From NCBI GenBank assembly GCA_002842855.1, contig PHEE01000009.1:124001-188000 (forward strand): a DNA stretch of 64,000 bases. Direction: 5' to 3'. The stretch comes from Alphaproteobacteria bacterium HGW-Alphaproteobacteria-4. GTDB taxonomy: Bacteria > Pseudomonadota > Alphaproteobacteria > Rhodobacterales > Rhodobacteraceae. The notes under the pieces were generated by a model that was given only the letters and a program-made list of their open reading frames with translations, ran no database searches and was not told where the DNA came from. Positions within the stretch are counted from its first letter, which is position 1. Each line of letters starts with the position of its first letter. Of the stretch, positions 48,708 to 57,530 are shown piece by piece. The translations under genes and the position numbers were made by a program.

Positions 48708-49715
48708 TCAAAGAAGGTGGCGGAGCGGTTCGGCTAGCCGCGCCGCAAGCCCGGCCACAAGGGCAATCGCGGCTTCGTCGGAGAGCTGCGCGGGGGCATA
48801 ATCGAGCGTCAGCGTAAAGGCGCCGTCCTGTTCGGCTACGCTCAACACCGGGGCCGCGCCGGTATCGCTGCCCAGCCGCAGGTGCTGGAACGGGCCGCCC
48901 GACAGATCGCGCAGGATCAGCGCCGGGGCGGCACCCGCTGCCGCCTCGGGTTGTGCCGCAAAACGCGCGCGGTCGGGGTCTGCCAGCAGACGCCGGGGCG
49001 CGCCGGGCCGATCGAGCGCAAGTGTCAGCGCAGCGTCGCCCGCCGCCAGAACTTCGCGCAGCGCGGCGCAGGCAAAGCCCGCGGCCAGCGCGCCGGGCGG
49101 CGGCGCCGCGCCGGTTTCGGCCTGCATTAGGGCGACAAATCCGGCAACCGCCGCGGCGGGCACCCGCGCCACGATCTGACACGGCGCGGCGCCAGATGGT
49201 GCTGCAAGCGCGCGCAATGCCGCAAGATCGGCCACATGATAGGGCTGTGGGTGCCCCGCCTGCGCCAGATGGCGCAAATCAAGCCCTGCCTCGGCGGCCA
49301 GCCGGCGTGCCTTGGGCGAGGCAAAGATGCGACCATTGGCCGGGGTGGTGGCAACTGGCGGCGGCGCGGCGGGCGGCGCGGCCACCGGGGCAGCCACAGG
49401 GGCGGCAACCGGGGCGGGTTGTTCGGCCTCCTTTGCGGCAGCTTGCGGCCCCGGCGGTGCTTGCGGCGCATCGGGCTTTGCCTGCGCGATCCGCGCGATC
49501 ACCGCACCCACCGGCACCGCATCGCCTGCGGCGGCGCGCACATCGGTCAGCCAGCCGCTTGCCGGCGCCTCGACCTCCATCACCGCCTTGTCGGTTTCCA
49601 CCTCCATCAGCGGCTCGCCCGCGCGCACCGCATCGCCCGGCCGTTTCAGCCAGGACACCAGCACCCCGGTTTCCTGCGCCATGCCGAGCGCGGGCATGAT
49701 TACCTCATGCGGCAT
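48708..49715 (-). CDS. Lipoyl-domain protein with a degenerate E2 catalytic domain
   Basis: The 335-residue protein has an N-terminal lipoyl domain (lipoyl-lysine K43 in EVETDKAVMEV), an Ala/Pro-rich linker (about 80-125), a subunit-binding domain (about 128-168; FASPKARRLAAEAGLDL) and an E2-like C-terminal domain (about 185-335). That last domain lacks the H-x-x-x-D/N-G active site: the expected place reads DYAPAQLSDEAAI. It therefore probably supplies the swinging arm, while the separate E2 (46350-47249) does the transfer. It overlaps the E1 beta end by 11 bp. Confidence 0.85.
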   Translation of the reverse strand: MPHEVIMPALGMAQETGVLVSWLKRPGDAVRAGEPLMEVETDKAVMEVEAPASGWLTDVRAAAGDAVPVGAVIARIAQAKPDAPQAPPGPQAAAKEAEQPAPVAAPVAAPVAAPPAAPPPVATTPANGRIFASPKARRLAAEAGLDLRHLAQAGHPQPYHVADLAALRALAAPSGAAPCQIVARVPAAAVAGFVALMQAETGAAPPPGALAAGFACAALREVLAAGDAALTLALDRPGAPRRLLADPDRARFAAQPEAAAGAAPALILRDLSGGPFQHLRLGSDTGAAPVLSVAEQDGAFTLTLDYAPAQLSDEAAIALVAGLAARLAEPLRHLL

Positions 49716-50700
49716 CGAACACCTCCCCGCGCATCAGGCGGCGGGCGTTTTCGGCCACCCGTTCGGGCGTCGGCACCGTCAGGTCTTCCAGCGTCGGCGA
49801 GAACGGCACCGGCACATCCATGGCCCCCATTCGCAGCACAGGCCCGTCTAGGTAATAAAACGCCTTCTCGCTGATCCGGCTGGCGATTTCGCCGGTGATG
49901 CCGAAACTCTGGTGGCCCTCGTCGATGATGATCGCGCGGCCGGTCTTGCGCACCGATTTCAGAATCGTTTCCTCGTCCAGCGGCACGATCGTTCGCGGGT
50001 CGATCACCTCGGCGGAAATGCCCTCGGCGGCCAATATCTCTGCCGCCTTTTCGGCCACCTGCACCATCGACGAGGTCGCAACCAGCGTGATGTCGGAGCC
50101 CTCGCGCTTGATATTGGCAACGCCAAAGGGGATCAGATATTCCTCTTCGGGCACCGGCGCCTTGTCGTTGTACATCAGCTTGTCTTCAAAGATCACCACC
50201 GGGTTGTTGTCGCGGATCGCGGTCTTCATCAGGCCCTTGGCCTCATAGGCCGACGAGGGCAGTGCCACCTTCAGCCCCGGTATATGCGCCACCAATGCGT
50301 GCAGGCTTTGGCTGTGCTGCGCCGCCGAACGGCGCGTGGCGCCAAGGTTGGTGCGCAGCACCAAGGGCACGCTCAGCTTGCCGCCAGACATGTAGTGTGT
50401 CTTGGCGGCCTGATTGCAAAGCTGGTCCATCACCAGAAACAGGAAATCGCCGAACATCAAATCGACGATCGGGCGGCTGCCGGTCATCGCCGCCCCCACC
50501 GCCAACCCCATGAAACCCGGTTCCGAAATCGGCGTGTCGATGATCCGTTCGGTGCCGAACTCTTCGACGAGGCCCGACAGCACCTTGAACGGCGTGCCCG
50601 CCTCGGCCACGTCTTCGCCCAGCAAAAACACGGTCGGGTCGCGCCGCATTTCTTCGGCAATCGCCTCGTTCACGGCCTTGGAAAGTGTGATCTCGCGCAT
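49705..50700 (-). CDS. 2-oxoacid/acetoin dehydrogenase E1 component, beta subunit
   Basis: The 331-residue transketolase-like subunit contains the GEDVAEAGTPFKV and SEPGFMGLAVGAAM segments and the C-terminal FGITGEIASRI region. It pairs with E1 alpha to decarboxylate a 2-oxo acid or cleave acetoin with TPP. Similarity to pyruvate and acetoin dehydrogenases cannot be separated by eye. ATG 50700 is used, matching family length. Confidence 0.92.
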   Translation of the reverse strand: MREITLSKAVNEAIAEEMRRDPTVFLLGEDVAEAGTPFKVLSGLVEEFGTERIIDTPISEPGFMGLAVGAAMTGSRPIVDLMFGDFLFLVMDQLCNQAAKTHYMSGGKLSVPLVLRTNLGATRRSAAQHSQSLHALVAHIPGLKVALPSSAYEAKGLMKTAIRDNNPVVIFEDKLMYNDKAPVPEEEYLIPFGVANIKREGSDITLVATSSMVQVAEKAAEILAAEGISAEVIDPRTIVPLDEETILKSVRKTGRAIIIDEGHQSFGITGEIASRISEKAFYYLDGPVLRMGAMDVPVPFSPTLEDLTVPTPERVAENARRLMRGEVFDAA

Positions 50701-50710
50701 CGGTCTCTCC

Positions 50711-51709
50711 TCAGGCGGCGTTGGGGGCAAAGACGTGCATCGAGACCTCGGATGCATCGGGAACCTTCGCGGCAAGCGCATAGGCCACCGCCGCCTCGGC
50801 ATCGGCCCTGACCTGCGTCTGAATCTGCTCCAGCTCGGCGGCGCTGGCCAAGCCTTCGGCGGCCAGCCAGGCGCCAAATCGGGTGATCGGGTCGCGCTCG
50901 GTTTTCCAAAGCGTTTCCTCGTCTTTCGAGCGGTAATAGTCGCGGTTGATGTCGCCCACATGGTGGCCGTGATAGCGGTAGGTCGCGAGTTCGATGAAGA
51001 ATGGCCCCTCGCCCTTGCGGCAGCGCGCCACCAGCTTCTGCGCAAGGTCGTTGACCGCCAGCACATCCTGCCCGTCCACCTGAAACGCCTCGATCCCGAA
51101 GGCCTCGGCCCGCGCGGTGATCGACCCGGCGGCAATCTCGGCGGTCTTGGTGTATTCGGAATAGCCGTTGTTTTCGCAGGCATAAATGACCGGGAGGTGC
51201 CAGAGCGCCGCCATGTTCATCACCTCGTACATCAGCCCCTGCGCGGTGGCGCCATCGCCAAAGAAACACACCGCCACATCATCGCGCCCCAGCCGTTTCG
51301 CGCTCAGCGCAGCCCCGGTGGCAATGCCCATCGAGCCGCCGACAATGGCGTTGGCGCCCAGGTTGCCGTTCGACTGGTCGGCAATGTGCATGCTGCCGCC
51401 CTTGCCCCGGCAATAGCCCTCTTCCTTGCCCAGAAGTTCGCAGAACATTTGCCTGAAATCGGCGCCCTTGGCGACGCAATGGCCGTGGCCGCGATGCGTT
51501 GAGGTGATCTTGTCGGTGACCCGCAGCGCCTCGCAAATGCCTACCGCAACCGCCTCTTCGCCGGAATACATATGCGTCAGGCCTGGCATCTTGGCGGAAA
51601 GGTAAAGCTGGTTGGCCTGATCCTCAAAGGCACGAATGCGCGCCATCTGCGTGAACATGCGCAGATAGCTTTCGGTGTTGGTGCGGGCTTTGGTCTTGGC
51701 GGTGCTCAT
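50711..51709 (-). CDS. 2-oxoacid/acetoin dehydrogenase E1 component, alpha subunit
   Basis: The 332-residue TPP-binding subunit has the motif GDGATAQGLMYEVMNMA...NN (TPP motif begins GDG, ends at CENNGYSEYT) and the HIADQSNGNLGANAIVGG region. The N-terminal SGEEAVAVGICEAL and HRGHGHCVAKGAD segments are shared by AcoA and PDH-A. GAGGA lies 6 nt before ATG 51709. It is second in the operon after the M24 gene, from which a hairpin separates it. Confidence 0.92.
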   Translation of the reverse strand: MSTAKTKARTNTESYLRMFTQMARIRAFEDQANQLYLSAKMPGLTHMYSGEEAVAVGICEALRVTDKITSTHRGHGHCVAKGADFRQMFCELLGKEEGYCRGKGGSMHIADQSNGNLGANAIVGGSMGIATGAALSAKRLGRDDVAVCFFGDGATAQGLMYEVMNMAALWHLPVIYACENNGYSEYTKTAEIAAGSITARAEAFGIEAFQVDGQDVLAVNDLAQKLVARCRKGEGPFFIELATYRYHGHHVGDINRDYYRSKDEETLWKTERDPITRFGAWLAAEGLASAAELEQIQTQVRADAEAAVAYALAAKVPDASEVSMHVFAPNAA

Positions 51710-51727
51710 CGGCAATCCTCGAAAAGC

Positions 51728-51750
51728 GCCCGGCCCCGCGCGGGCCGGGC
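51728..51750 (-). terminator. Hairpin between the M24 gene and E1 alpha
   Basis: A perfect 9-bp stem GCCCGGCCC/GGGCCGGGC has a 5-nt loop, with GCTTTTC following on the minus strand. It would attenuate, not fully stop, transcription into the E1-E2 genes. Confidence 0.6.
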
Positions 51751-51759
51751 CTGAAGGCA

Positions 51760-53061
51760 TCAGTAACGGTTGGCAATCGGCAATTCCTCGGCCGGGAACA
51801 GGCTGATGACGGTGCAGCCCTTGTCGGTCACCACCACCTCTTCCTCGATCCGTGCGGCCGAATAGCCATCAGACGCCGGGCAATAGGTTTCCAGCGCGAA
51901 CACCATGCCGGTCTCGATCTCCATCGGGTGTTCAAAGCTGACGGCGCGGCTGATGATCGGGCGCTCGTGCAGCGCCAGCCCCAGCCCGTGGCCGAATTGC
52001 AGACCGAAGGCCGCAAGCTCGTTCGGGAAACCAAGGCTTTCTGCCGTGGGCCACACCGCCGCGATCTTGTCGGTGGTCACGCCGGGCTTGATAAGGGCAA
52101 TCGCGGCATCCAGCCATTCGCGCGCCTTTACATAGGCGTCAACCTGCGAGGGCGTCGAGCGGCCGATGTTGAAGGTGCGATAGTAACAGGTGCGATAGCC
52201 CTGATAGCTTTGCAGAATATCAAAGAACGCCTGATCGCCTGGGCGGAAAAGCCGATCCGTGAAGTTGTGCGGATGCGGGTTGCAGCGTTCGCCCGAAATA
52301 GCGTTGATCGCCTCGACATCGTCCGAGCCCATTTCGTAAAGCATCTTGTTGGCCATCGCCACGATGTCATTCTCGCGGATGCCCGGTTTCAGCTCTTCCC
52401 AGATCATGTGATAGACGCCGTCAACCATGCTTGCGGCCTGATTTAGCAGCTGAATCTCGTCCACGTTCTTGATCTCGCGCGCGCTCAGCATGATCTGCTG
52501 GCCGTCCACCACCTTCAGCCCGGCCTCTTGCAGGGCAAAGAACATCGCGGTTTCGGCGTAATCGACGCCGACCGGCTGGTCGGCCACGCCGGCCTTTTTC
52601 AGCAGCCCGTAGATTTCCTCGGCGTAGCGCTTCATCAGCCCGAAGCTGGGCGGAATCGTGCCGCGCATGCCCACCACGCCGGCGCGCATCCGCTCGGGGT
52701 CAAGCCAGTCGCAATACTCGCGGTGGTGCACGGCGGCCGAGCCGAAGTCCCACACATAGGGTTCCTCGTCGCCCGCCAGCAGGCAGAAGCGGCACATCTT
52801 GTCGCGTTCCCATTCGCCGATCTTGGTGCCCGAAATGTAGCGGATGTTGTTCACATCAAAGGTCAAGAGCGCACCGCAACCCGATTTTTTCAGCGCCGCC
52901 TTGGTGCGGCTCAGACGGTAGCGGCGCAAACGGTCGTGATCGACCCGGCGCTCGAAATCGACCGCCGTATGACCGAGCGCGGGCAGGTGTTTGTCCCACC
53001 GCCAGTTCGGGTTGATGTCGCCGGGTTGCAGGATGCGGGGGTTGAGGGCGGACGTGTTCAT
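51760..53061 (-). CDS. M24-family (Xaa-Pro peptidase/creatinase-like) protein
   Basis: The 433-residue protein has a creatinase-type N-terminal domain (about 20-190) and a pita-bread catalytic domain (about 195-433). Ligand-region motifs are FGHGLGLALHERP (His, His), ETGMVFALETYC (Glu) and ARIEEEVVV (Glu). The Asp-Asp pair is incomplete: the first Asp is in FFDILQSYQGY, but the S-D-x-T-R-T position reads T-C-Y-Y-R-T, so the second Asp is Cys. Members include peptidases, creatinases and DMSP lyase DddP; none can be assigned. A LacI-type operator lies 66 bp upstream of the start. It is first in the E1-E2 operon. Confidence 0.85.
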   Translation of the reverse strand: MNTSALNPRILQPGDINPNWRWDKHLPALGHTAVDFERRVDHDRLRRYRLSRTKAALKKSGCGALLTFDVNNIRYISGTKIGEWERDKMCRFCLLAGDEEPYVWDFGSAAVHHREYCDWLDPERMRAGVVGMRGTIPPSFGLMKRYAEEIYGLLKKAGVADQPVGVDYAETAMFFALQEAGLKVVDGQQIMLSAREIKNVDEIQLLNQAASMVDGVYHMIWEELKPGIRENDIVAMANKMLYEMGSDDVEAINAISGERCNPHPHNFTDRLFRPGDQAFFDILQSYQGYRTCYYRTFNIGRSTPSQVDAYVKAREWLDAAIALIKPGVTTDKIAAVWPTAESLGFPNELAAFGLQFGHGLGLALHERPIISRAVSFEHPMEIETGMVFALETYCPASDGYSAARIEEEVVVTDKGCTVISLFPAEELPIANRY

Positions 53062-53125
53062 GTAAATCTCCTTGACGCTGGGCGTAGCGCGGCGCGCGGT
53101 GGCGGATGGGGGTAGATTATCGCTC

Positions 53126-53141
53126 GTGCAATCGTTCGCAC
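53126..53141. promoter_or_regulatory. LacI-type operator A, upstream of the M24 operon
   Basis: GTGCAATCGTTCGCAC lies 66 bp before the M24 start. It matches the local consensus TGCAAnCGnTTGCn with one change. The probable binding protein is the LacI regulator at 56343-57371. Confidence 0.7.
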
Positions 53142-53180
53142 AAGCGGATTCGTACCGGTGCGCGCGTCGGGCGGCACATT

Positions 53181-53627
53181 TCAGCCATGCTGCACCATCA
53201 GCGCCCCGGCCAGAACCAGACCGAAGCCCGCAAGGCGCGGCACCGACACCTCGCGCACGATCAGGCCAAAGGCGCCGAAATGATCCATGATCATCGCGCC
53301 CAGAAGCTGCCCGGTCAGAATGCAGACGAAGAACAAAAGCGCCCCGGTGACCGGCGCGATCACCACGCCCGCCCCCACGAAGACCGCGCCGACCACGCCC
53401 GCCAGATACACCCACCACGGCACCTGTATCAGCGCAGCAACGCTGCTGGCGCCGGTGCCGGCGATTGCGAGTGCCACAAGCGAGAAAACCAGCGCCACAA
53501 GGATTGAGATCGTGGTGGCGGCATAAGCGCTGCCCAATGCCCGCGACAGGATCGCATTCAGCGGCGGTTGCGCCGAAACCAGCACCCCGACGCAAATCGC
53601 CGCAATCATGTAGGGAACCACCTGCAT
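53181..53627 (-). CDS. DMT-superfamily exporter, short single-repeat type (DUF606/YdcZ-like)
   Basis: The 148-residue inner-membrane protein has five hydrophobic helices and conserved ISAQPPLN-like and WWVYLAGVVGA segments of the DUF606 family. Such proteins act as dimers and are thought to move small metabolites. ATG 53627 has AAGGAT 7 nt upstream. It is 14 bp after the GST gene and is its co-transcribed partner. Confidence 0.8.
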   Translation of the reverse strand: MQVVPYMIAAICVGVLVSAQPPLNAILSRALGSAYAATTISILVALVFSLVALAIAGTGASSVAALIQVPWWVYLAGVVGAVFVGAGVVIAPVTGALLFFVCILTGQLLGAMIMDHFGAFGLIVREVSVPRLAGFGLVLAGALMVQHG

Positions 53628-53641
53628 CTGGCCGATCCTTC

Positions 53642-54436
53642 TTACTGGGCACCCGCCGCTGACCGGGCAGCGCCCCCGCGCATTTCGGCCAGATGCGGGT
53701 ATTTTTCGGTCAAAAGCGCGCCGTGATAATAGGTTGGGCGGAACGCGGGGGTCGCGCGCAACCGCTCTAGCCAGGCGCCGATTTCCGGGTGGGGGGCCCA
53801 GAGATGCCCAAGGTTGATGTCGTCCATCCGCACGATCACCGGCATCACCGCCAGATCGGCAAGGGTCAGCGCGCCGCCCATCAGCCAGGGCCCGCCATTT
53901 TCGGCCAGCCATGTGGCCATGCGTTCGACCCCGCGGCGCAGGCGGCCAAGCGCCTCGTCCATGTCTGCCTGTGCAAAGCCGGTGCGCCCCATCTTGCGCA
54001 AAAACTCGCGCCGCAACGGCTTGGCCTCGCACAGCGCCTGAAACTCGGCCTCGGTCATCGCCTGATAGTGCGGCAGGAAGGCGAGGTTGTAGGAAGGCAC
54101 CCGCACCGCGGGTGTCGGCACCTCGTCAATGAATCGCATCATTGCGCGCATTCTTGCCACCGCAAACGGTTCGGCAGGGCGCATGCGGGCAACTTCGGGC
54201 AGGATGTCTTCCAGATACTCCAGAATCACGGCGCTGTCGGTCACCGCCCGCCCATCGTGCAGCAGCGTTGGCACCACGCCGTTGGGGTTGATCGCCAGAT
54301 ATTCGGGGCGCAGCTGATCGCCTACGAACAGGTCGAGCTTGCGCTCATCAAACGCAATCCCCTTGGCGTGCAGCGCGTAGCGCACGCGCTGGCTGCAGGT
54401 GGATTGCGGGGCATTGAAAAGCACGAATGACGTCAT
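53642..54436 (-). CDS. Glutathione S-transferase family protein
   Basis: The 264-residue protein has an N-terminal thioredoxin-like domain starting FVLFNAPQSTCSQRVRYAL (the S/C of the N-terminal motif may activate glutathione) with NPNGVVPTLLHD and TDSAVILEYL, then a helical C-terminal domain. It could add glutathione to, or isomerise, an intermediate of the locus. ATG 54436 has AAGGTG 7 nt upstream. Confidence 0.88.
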   Translation of the reverse strand: MTSFVLFNAPQSTCSQRVRYALHAKGIAFDERKLDLFVGDQLRPEYLAINPNGVVPTLLHDGRAVTDSAVILEYLEDILPEVARMRPAEPFAVARMRAMMRFIDEVPTPAVRVPSYNLAFLPHYQAMTEAEFQALCEAKPLRREFLRKMGRTGFAQADMDEALGRLRRGVERMATWLAENGGPWLMGGALTLADLAVMPVIVRMDDINLGHLWAPHPEIGAWLERLRATPAFRPTYYHGALLTEKYPHLAEMRGGAARSAAGAQ

Positions 54437-54477
54437 CTGCATCCACCTTGGCAAACAAAATTGCCGCCCAAGCGAGG

Positions 54478-55440
54478 CTATTCGGCGGCTTTCAGTTCCA
54501 GCCCGGTCGGATAAGGAATGCCTTCGCTTTCCAGCGTGATGCCGGCCCCCAATGCAACTGTTTCAATCAGCGCTGCAAAATCCTGCGCAAGATAGGCTTC
54601 GGCATCGGGTTTGGTTTGCGCCACCCCGAAATGCAGCTGAAGCGCCTCGCGGGTGCTGGCGGTCACCGGCATCGGCACCCCAAGCGTGCGCGCCGCACTC
54701 AGCCCCAGGTCCAGATCCTTGCGCAAAAGCTCGGCGGTGAAGGTGGTGGTCCAGTCGAGATTGATCAGCGCATTGGTCTTGTAGCGGGTGAACACCGACC
54801 CCATCACCGAGTTGTTCATGAAGTCGAGGAAAGCCGCGCGCGGCACCCCGGCCTTTTGCGCAAGCACGGTGATTTCGGCAAGGTTCTGCGTCACCACACC
54901 CAGAAAGACGTTGTGCGCGATCTTGCAAAACCGCGAAAGCTCGCCCTCGCCCACATAGGAAACGCCGCGCCCGGCGATTGCCAGGATCATCGGTTCGACG
55001 CGATCAAACGCCGCGCGCGGGCCCGAGGCAACCGCACTCAGCTTGCCCGACCTCACGCATTTGCCGTTGCCGCTTACCGGCGAGGCCACGAACTCGGCGC
55101 CCCGCGCGGCAAGCCGGCCACGAAAATCGGCCGATTGCTCCACCGCGATTGACGAGCAATCCACGAATATTCCGGGGGTCTTGTCGCCTGACAGCACCCC
55201 CTCGGCGCCGAAATAGACCTGCCCCAGATCCTTGCCGGTCGAGACCATGGTGAACAGGGCATCGACATCGGCCAGATCGCGCGGCGTGTTGACAAGCGTC
55301 GCCCCCATTGCCGCCAGCGGCTCGGCTTTGGCGCGGGTGCGGTTCCACACGCGCAGGTCGTAGCCTGCGTTCAAAAGCCGCTCTGCCATGGGGTAGCCCA
55401 TGCGGCCCAATCCGATCCATCCGATTACAGACTTGCTCAT
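54478..55440 (-). CDS. 3-hydroxyisobutyrate dehydrogenase-like beta-hydroxyacid dehydrogenase
   Basis: The 320-residue protein has the Rossmann motif GWIGLGRMGYPMA (about 7-19), the FVDCSSI substrate loop, SPVSGNGK and the catalytic-lysine segment KIAHNVFLGVVTQN. It oxidises or reduces a beta-hydroxyacid or tartronate-type substrate with NAD(P). GAGGAA is 7 nt before ATG 55440. It heads the three-gene operon with GST and DMT; a LacI-type operator lies 172 bp upstream. Confidence 0.9.
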   Translation of the reverse strand: MSKSVIGWIGLGRMGYPMAERLLNAGYDLRVWNRTRAKAEPLAAMGATLVNTPRDLADVDALFTMVSTGKDLGQVYFGAEGVLSGDKTPGIFVDCSSIAVEQSADFRGRLAARGAEFVASPVSGNGKCVRSGKLSAVASGPRAAFDRVEPMILAIAGRGVSYVGEGELSRFCKIAHNVFLGVVTQNLAEITVLAQKAGVPRAAFLDFMNNSVMGSVFTRYKTNALINLDWTTTFTAELLRKDLDLGLSAARTLGVPMPVTASTREALQLHFGVAQTKPDAEAYLAQDFAALIETVALGAGITLESEGIPYPTGLELKAAE

Positions 55441-55611
55441 ACTCAGGTTCCTCACTTCAAGACTTTAAATTCAGCTGCCTCACGGGCCTCGGGCGCAACA
55501 CAAGCATGTTCGAACCCAGCCCGATGCATCTTGCCGTAACCGCGCCCCTGCGGAGCGCAAAGGATTGCATTACCGGTAACATGCGCTCCGAGATGCCGTC
55601 AACATAATTAC

Positions 55612-55625
55612 GCAATCGTTTGCGG
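55612..55625. promoter_or_regulatory. LacI-type operator B, upstream of the beta-hydroxyacid dehydrogenase operon
   Basis: CGCAATCGTTTGCG fits the consensus in both halves. It lies in the 224-bp gap 5' of the 55440 start; nothing else is coded there. A TTACCGGTAA palindrome sits nearby at 55571-55580. Confidence 0.75.
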
Positions 55626-55664
55626 TAGCGAGATACCTCGCCGCCGCGCCGCGGTGCCGGGGCC

Positions 55665-56147
55665 TCACGCGCGGCGGATCCAGACCATCTCGACGCGCAC
55701 ATTTGCGTCTTTCAGCAAATTGAAGACCGGGCAGCGTGCCTCGGTCACTTCAACAACATGGCGCAGCGCCTCTTCAGACTCGATGGTGGCAACGCGGGCC
55801 TCAACCTTGATCGACTGAAAATGCGGCACCACGCCCTGCACCCCCAACCGCCCCCGAATATCGATGGTGAAGGCGGCATCAAAATCGATCCCGCTGTAGG
55901 AAAACCCCATTTCCGCAGCGGTGCGGCGGAAGGTGACGCTTTCGCAGGCGCAAAGCGCGCCCAGCACCCCTTGCAGCGGCGATGGCCCGAGGTCGCTGCC
56001 GCCATGCGCTGACGGCTCGTCAAAGGTAAAAGACCCGGTTTCACCGAAATCCACCGTTGTCGCCATCGTCGCCTTGTTTGACGCCGACAGTGCCTTGCGG
56101 CGCACAATGGGCTTGGAGAAGTCCTTTTCGTCTACGACCTGAGCCAT
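55665..56147 (-). CDS. OsmC/Ohr family protein
   Basis: The 160-residue protein has the OsmC fold pattern, with the two conserved cysteines (CACESVTFRR and ARCPVFNLL) that reduce organic peroxides. GAGGA lies 5 nt before ATG 56147. It is monocistronic and divergent from the LacI gene across two operator sites. It may protect against peroxides formed in the pathway, or act on a different small electrophile. Confidence 0.88.
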   Translation of the reverse strand: MAQVVDEKDFSKPIVRRKALSASNKATMATTVDFGETGSFTFDEPSAHGGSDLGPSPLQGVLGALCACESVTFRRTAAEMGFSYSGIDFDAAFTIDIRGRLGVQGVVPHFQSIKVEARVATIESEEALRHVVEVTEARCPVFNLLKDANVRVEMVWIRRA

Positions 56148-56218
56148 GGCGTCCTCGTTCTTGTCTCGGCCTGATGCCGGGAATGGGTTTAGAAATATTC
56201 CGCGTCGTCTGGTTCTGC

Positions 56219-56232
56219 TGCAATCGTTTGCG
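56219..56232. promoter_or_regulatory. LacI-type operator C, OsmC side of the divergent region
   Basis: TGCAATCGTTTGCG lies 72 bp upstream of the OsmC start. It is 51 bp centre to centre from operator D, a spacing compatible with looping. Confidence 0.8.
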
Positions 56233-56269
56233 TAACTACCACGCACCTTTCAAGCCGGTCAATAGTGCG

Positions 56270-56283
56270 CGGAAACGATTGCG
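56270..56283. promoter_or_regulatory. LacI-type operator D, LacI side of the divergent region
   Basis: CGGAAACGATTGCG matches the consensus in reverse with one mismatch. It is 60 bp before the lacI-type gene's GTG, suggesting autoregulation. Confidence 0.7.
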
Positions 56284-56342
56284 GATTGCGCGTTGACAAG
56301 CGAACACGCTAGAAACACCAAAGCAAAAGGGGGCTCGGCGCA

Positions 56343-57371
56343 GTGAGAAAAGCACCAACGCTCAAGGATATCGCGCTGGCGACAGGTGTCCATGTTTCCA
56401 CGGTCTCTCGCGCTCTCAACCCCAGTTTGCGCACAGTGCTTTCCGACGACGTGGTAAAGCATATCTGCGAAGTTGCCGCGCAGATGGGGTATCGGCCGAA
56501 TCGGCTGGCTGCGGGCCTGCGCACGCGGCGCACCATGACCGTTGGGCTGATGATACCCGACATCACCAACGCCATCTTTCCGCCCATTCTGCGCGGCGTC
56601 GAAAGCGTGCTCGAACCGCTGGGCTATGCCTCGATTATCGTGAACACCGACAGCATACTTGCGCGCGAACATCTGCTGGTCGATGTGCTGCGTGAACGCG
56701 GCGTTGACGGCATCATCCACGCCGCGGTGCTGCGCAACGACCCCAAGATCGTCAAGGTTGCCGCCGAAGGCACTCCGATGGTGACGGTCAACCGCAAGAT
56801 CGAGAATTCGGGCATTCCGGCGGTCGTGAACGACGACGCGCAGGGCATTCGCATGATCCTGAAATATCTGTTCGATTTCGGGCACCGCAAGATCGCGCAT
56901 ATCGCCGGCCCCGAAGATCTTTCGACCGGGCAGGGGCGCAAGCAAGCCTTTGTCGCGGGCGCGCGCGAATTGGGGCTGGACGTTCCGGCGCGCGCAATCG
57001 CGCAATCACAGCGCTTTGATGAGGCCGAGGGCCGCCGCTGCACCGCCGCGCTTCTCGACGGGGGCTGGCCGCTGACCGCGATTCTTTGCGCCAATGATCG
57101 CCTCGCGCTGGGCGCTTTCGAGGTGTTGCGCGCGCGCGGCATCGATTGCCCAACGCAGGTTTCGGTGACCGGCTTCAACGATATGCCGTTTCTTGATCTG
57201 ATCCCGCCCCGCCTGACCACGGTGCGCATTCAGCAATTCGAGGTTGGTCAGGTCAGCGCCGACATATTGGTGAAATTGATGACCGATCCGGCCGCCGCGG
57301 TGGCCAGCGAAACGACCCTGCCGGTCAAGCTTGTGGTGCGCGACAGCGTTGCCCCGCCCCCTTCGGGCTGA
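56343..57371 (+). CDS. LacI-family transcriptional regulator, probable master of the local regulon
   Basis: The 342-residue protein has an N-terminal LacI helix-turn-helix (TLKDIALATGVHVSTVSRAL, 6-25) with a hinge helix, then a periplasmic-binding-protein-like effector domain (about 60-335; VGLMIPDITNAIF, LCANDRLALG, VTGFNDMPFLDLI). A GTG at 56343 is the start, with AGGGGG 9 nt upstream. Operator-like sites flank it and recur before five neighbouring transcription units. The inducer cannot be read from sequence. Confidence 0.93.
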   Translation: MRKAPTLKDIALATGVHVSTVSRALNPSLRTVLSDDVVKHICEVAAQMGYRPNRLAAGLRTRRTMTVGLMIPDITNAIFPPILRGVESVLEPLGYASIIVNTDSILAREHLLVDVLRERGVDGIIHAAVLRNDPKIVKVAAEGTPMVTVNRKIENSGIPAVVNDDAQGIRMILKYLFDFGHRKIAHIAGPEDLSTGQGRKQAFVAGARELGLDVPARAIAQSQRFDEAEGRRCTAALLDGGWPLTAILCANDRLALGAFEVLRARGIDCPTQVSVTGFNDMPFLDLIPPRLTTVRIQQFEVGQVSADILVKLMTDPAAAVASETTLPVKLVVRDSVAPPPSG

Positions 57372-57428
57372 ATTGCACCGCGCACCCGCTGGCTCGAAAT
57401 ACCTGGTTTCCGTTAGCGAAATCCCAAT

Positions 57429-57442
57429 TGCAATCGTTTGCC
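57429..57442. promoter_or_regulatory. LacI-type operator E, upstream of the MFS gene
   Basis: TGCAATCGTTTGCC lies 88 bp before the MFS start, in the gap after the lacI-type gene. It fits the consensus with one variable last base. Confidence 0.75.
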
Positions 57443-57530
57443 CGCTTGCATACGGTCCGCCTCGACCAAACGCGGAAAGAAACAACTGCGCCCAAGACTG
57501 GCGGGCGGTTTGCGCAAAACGGAAGACATC

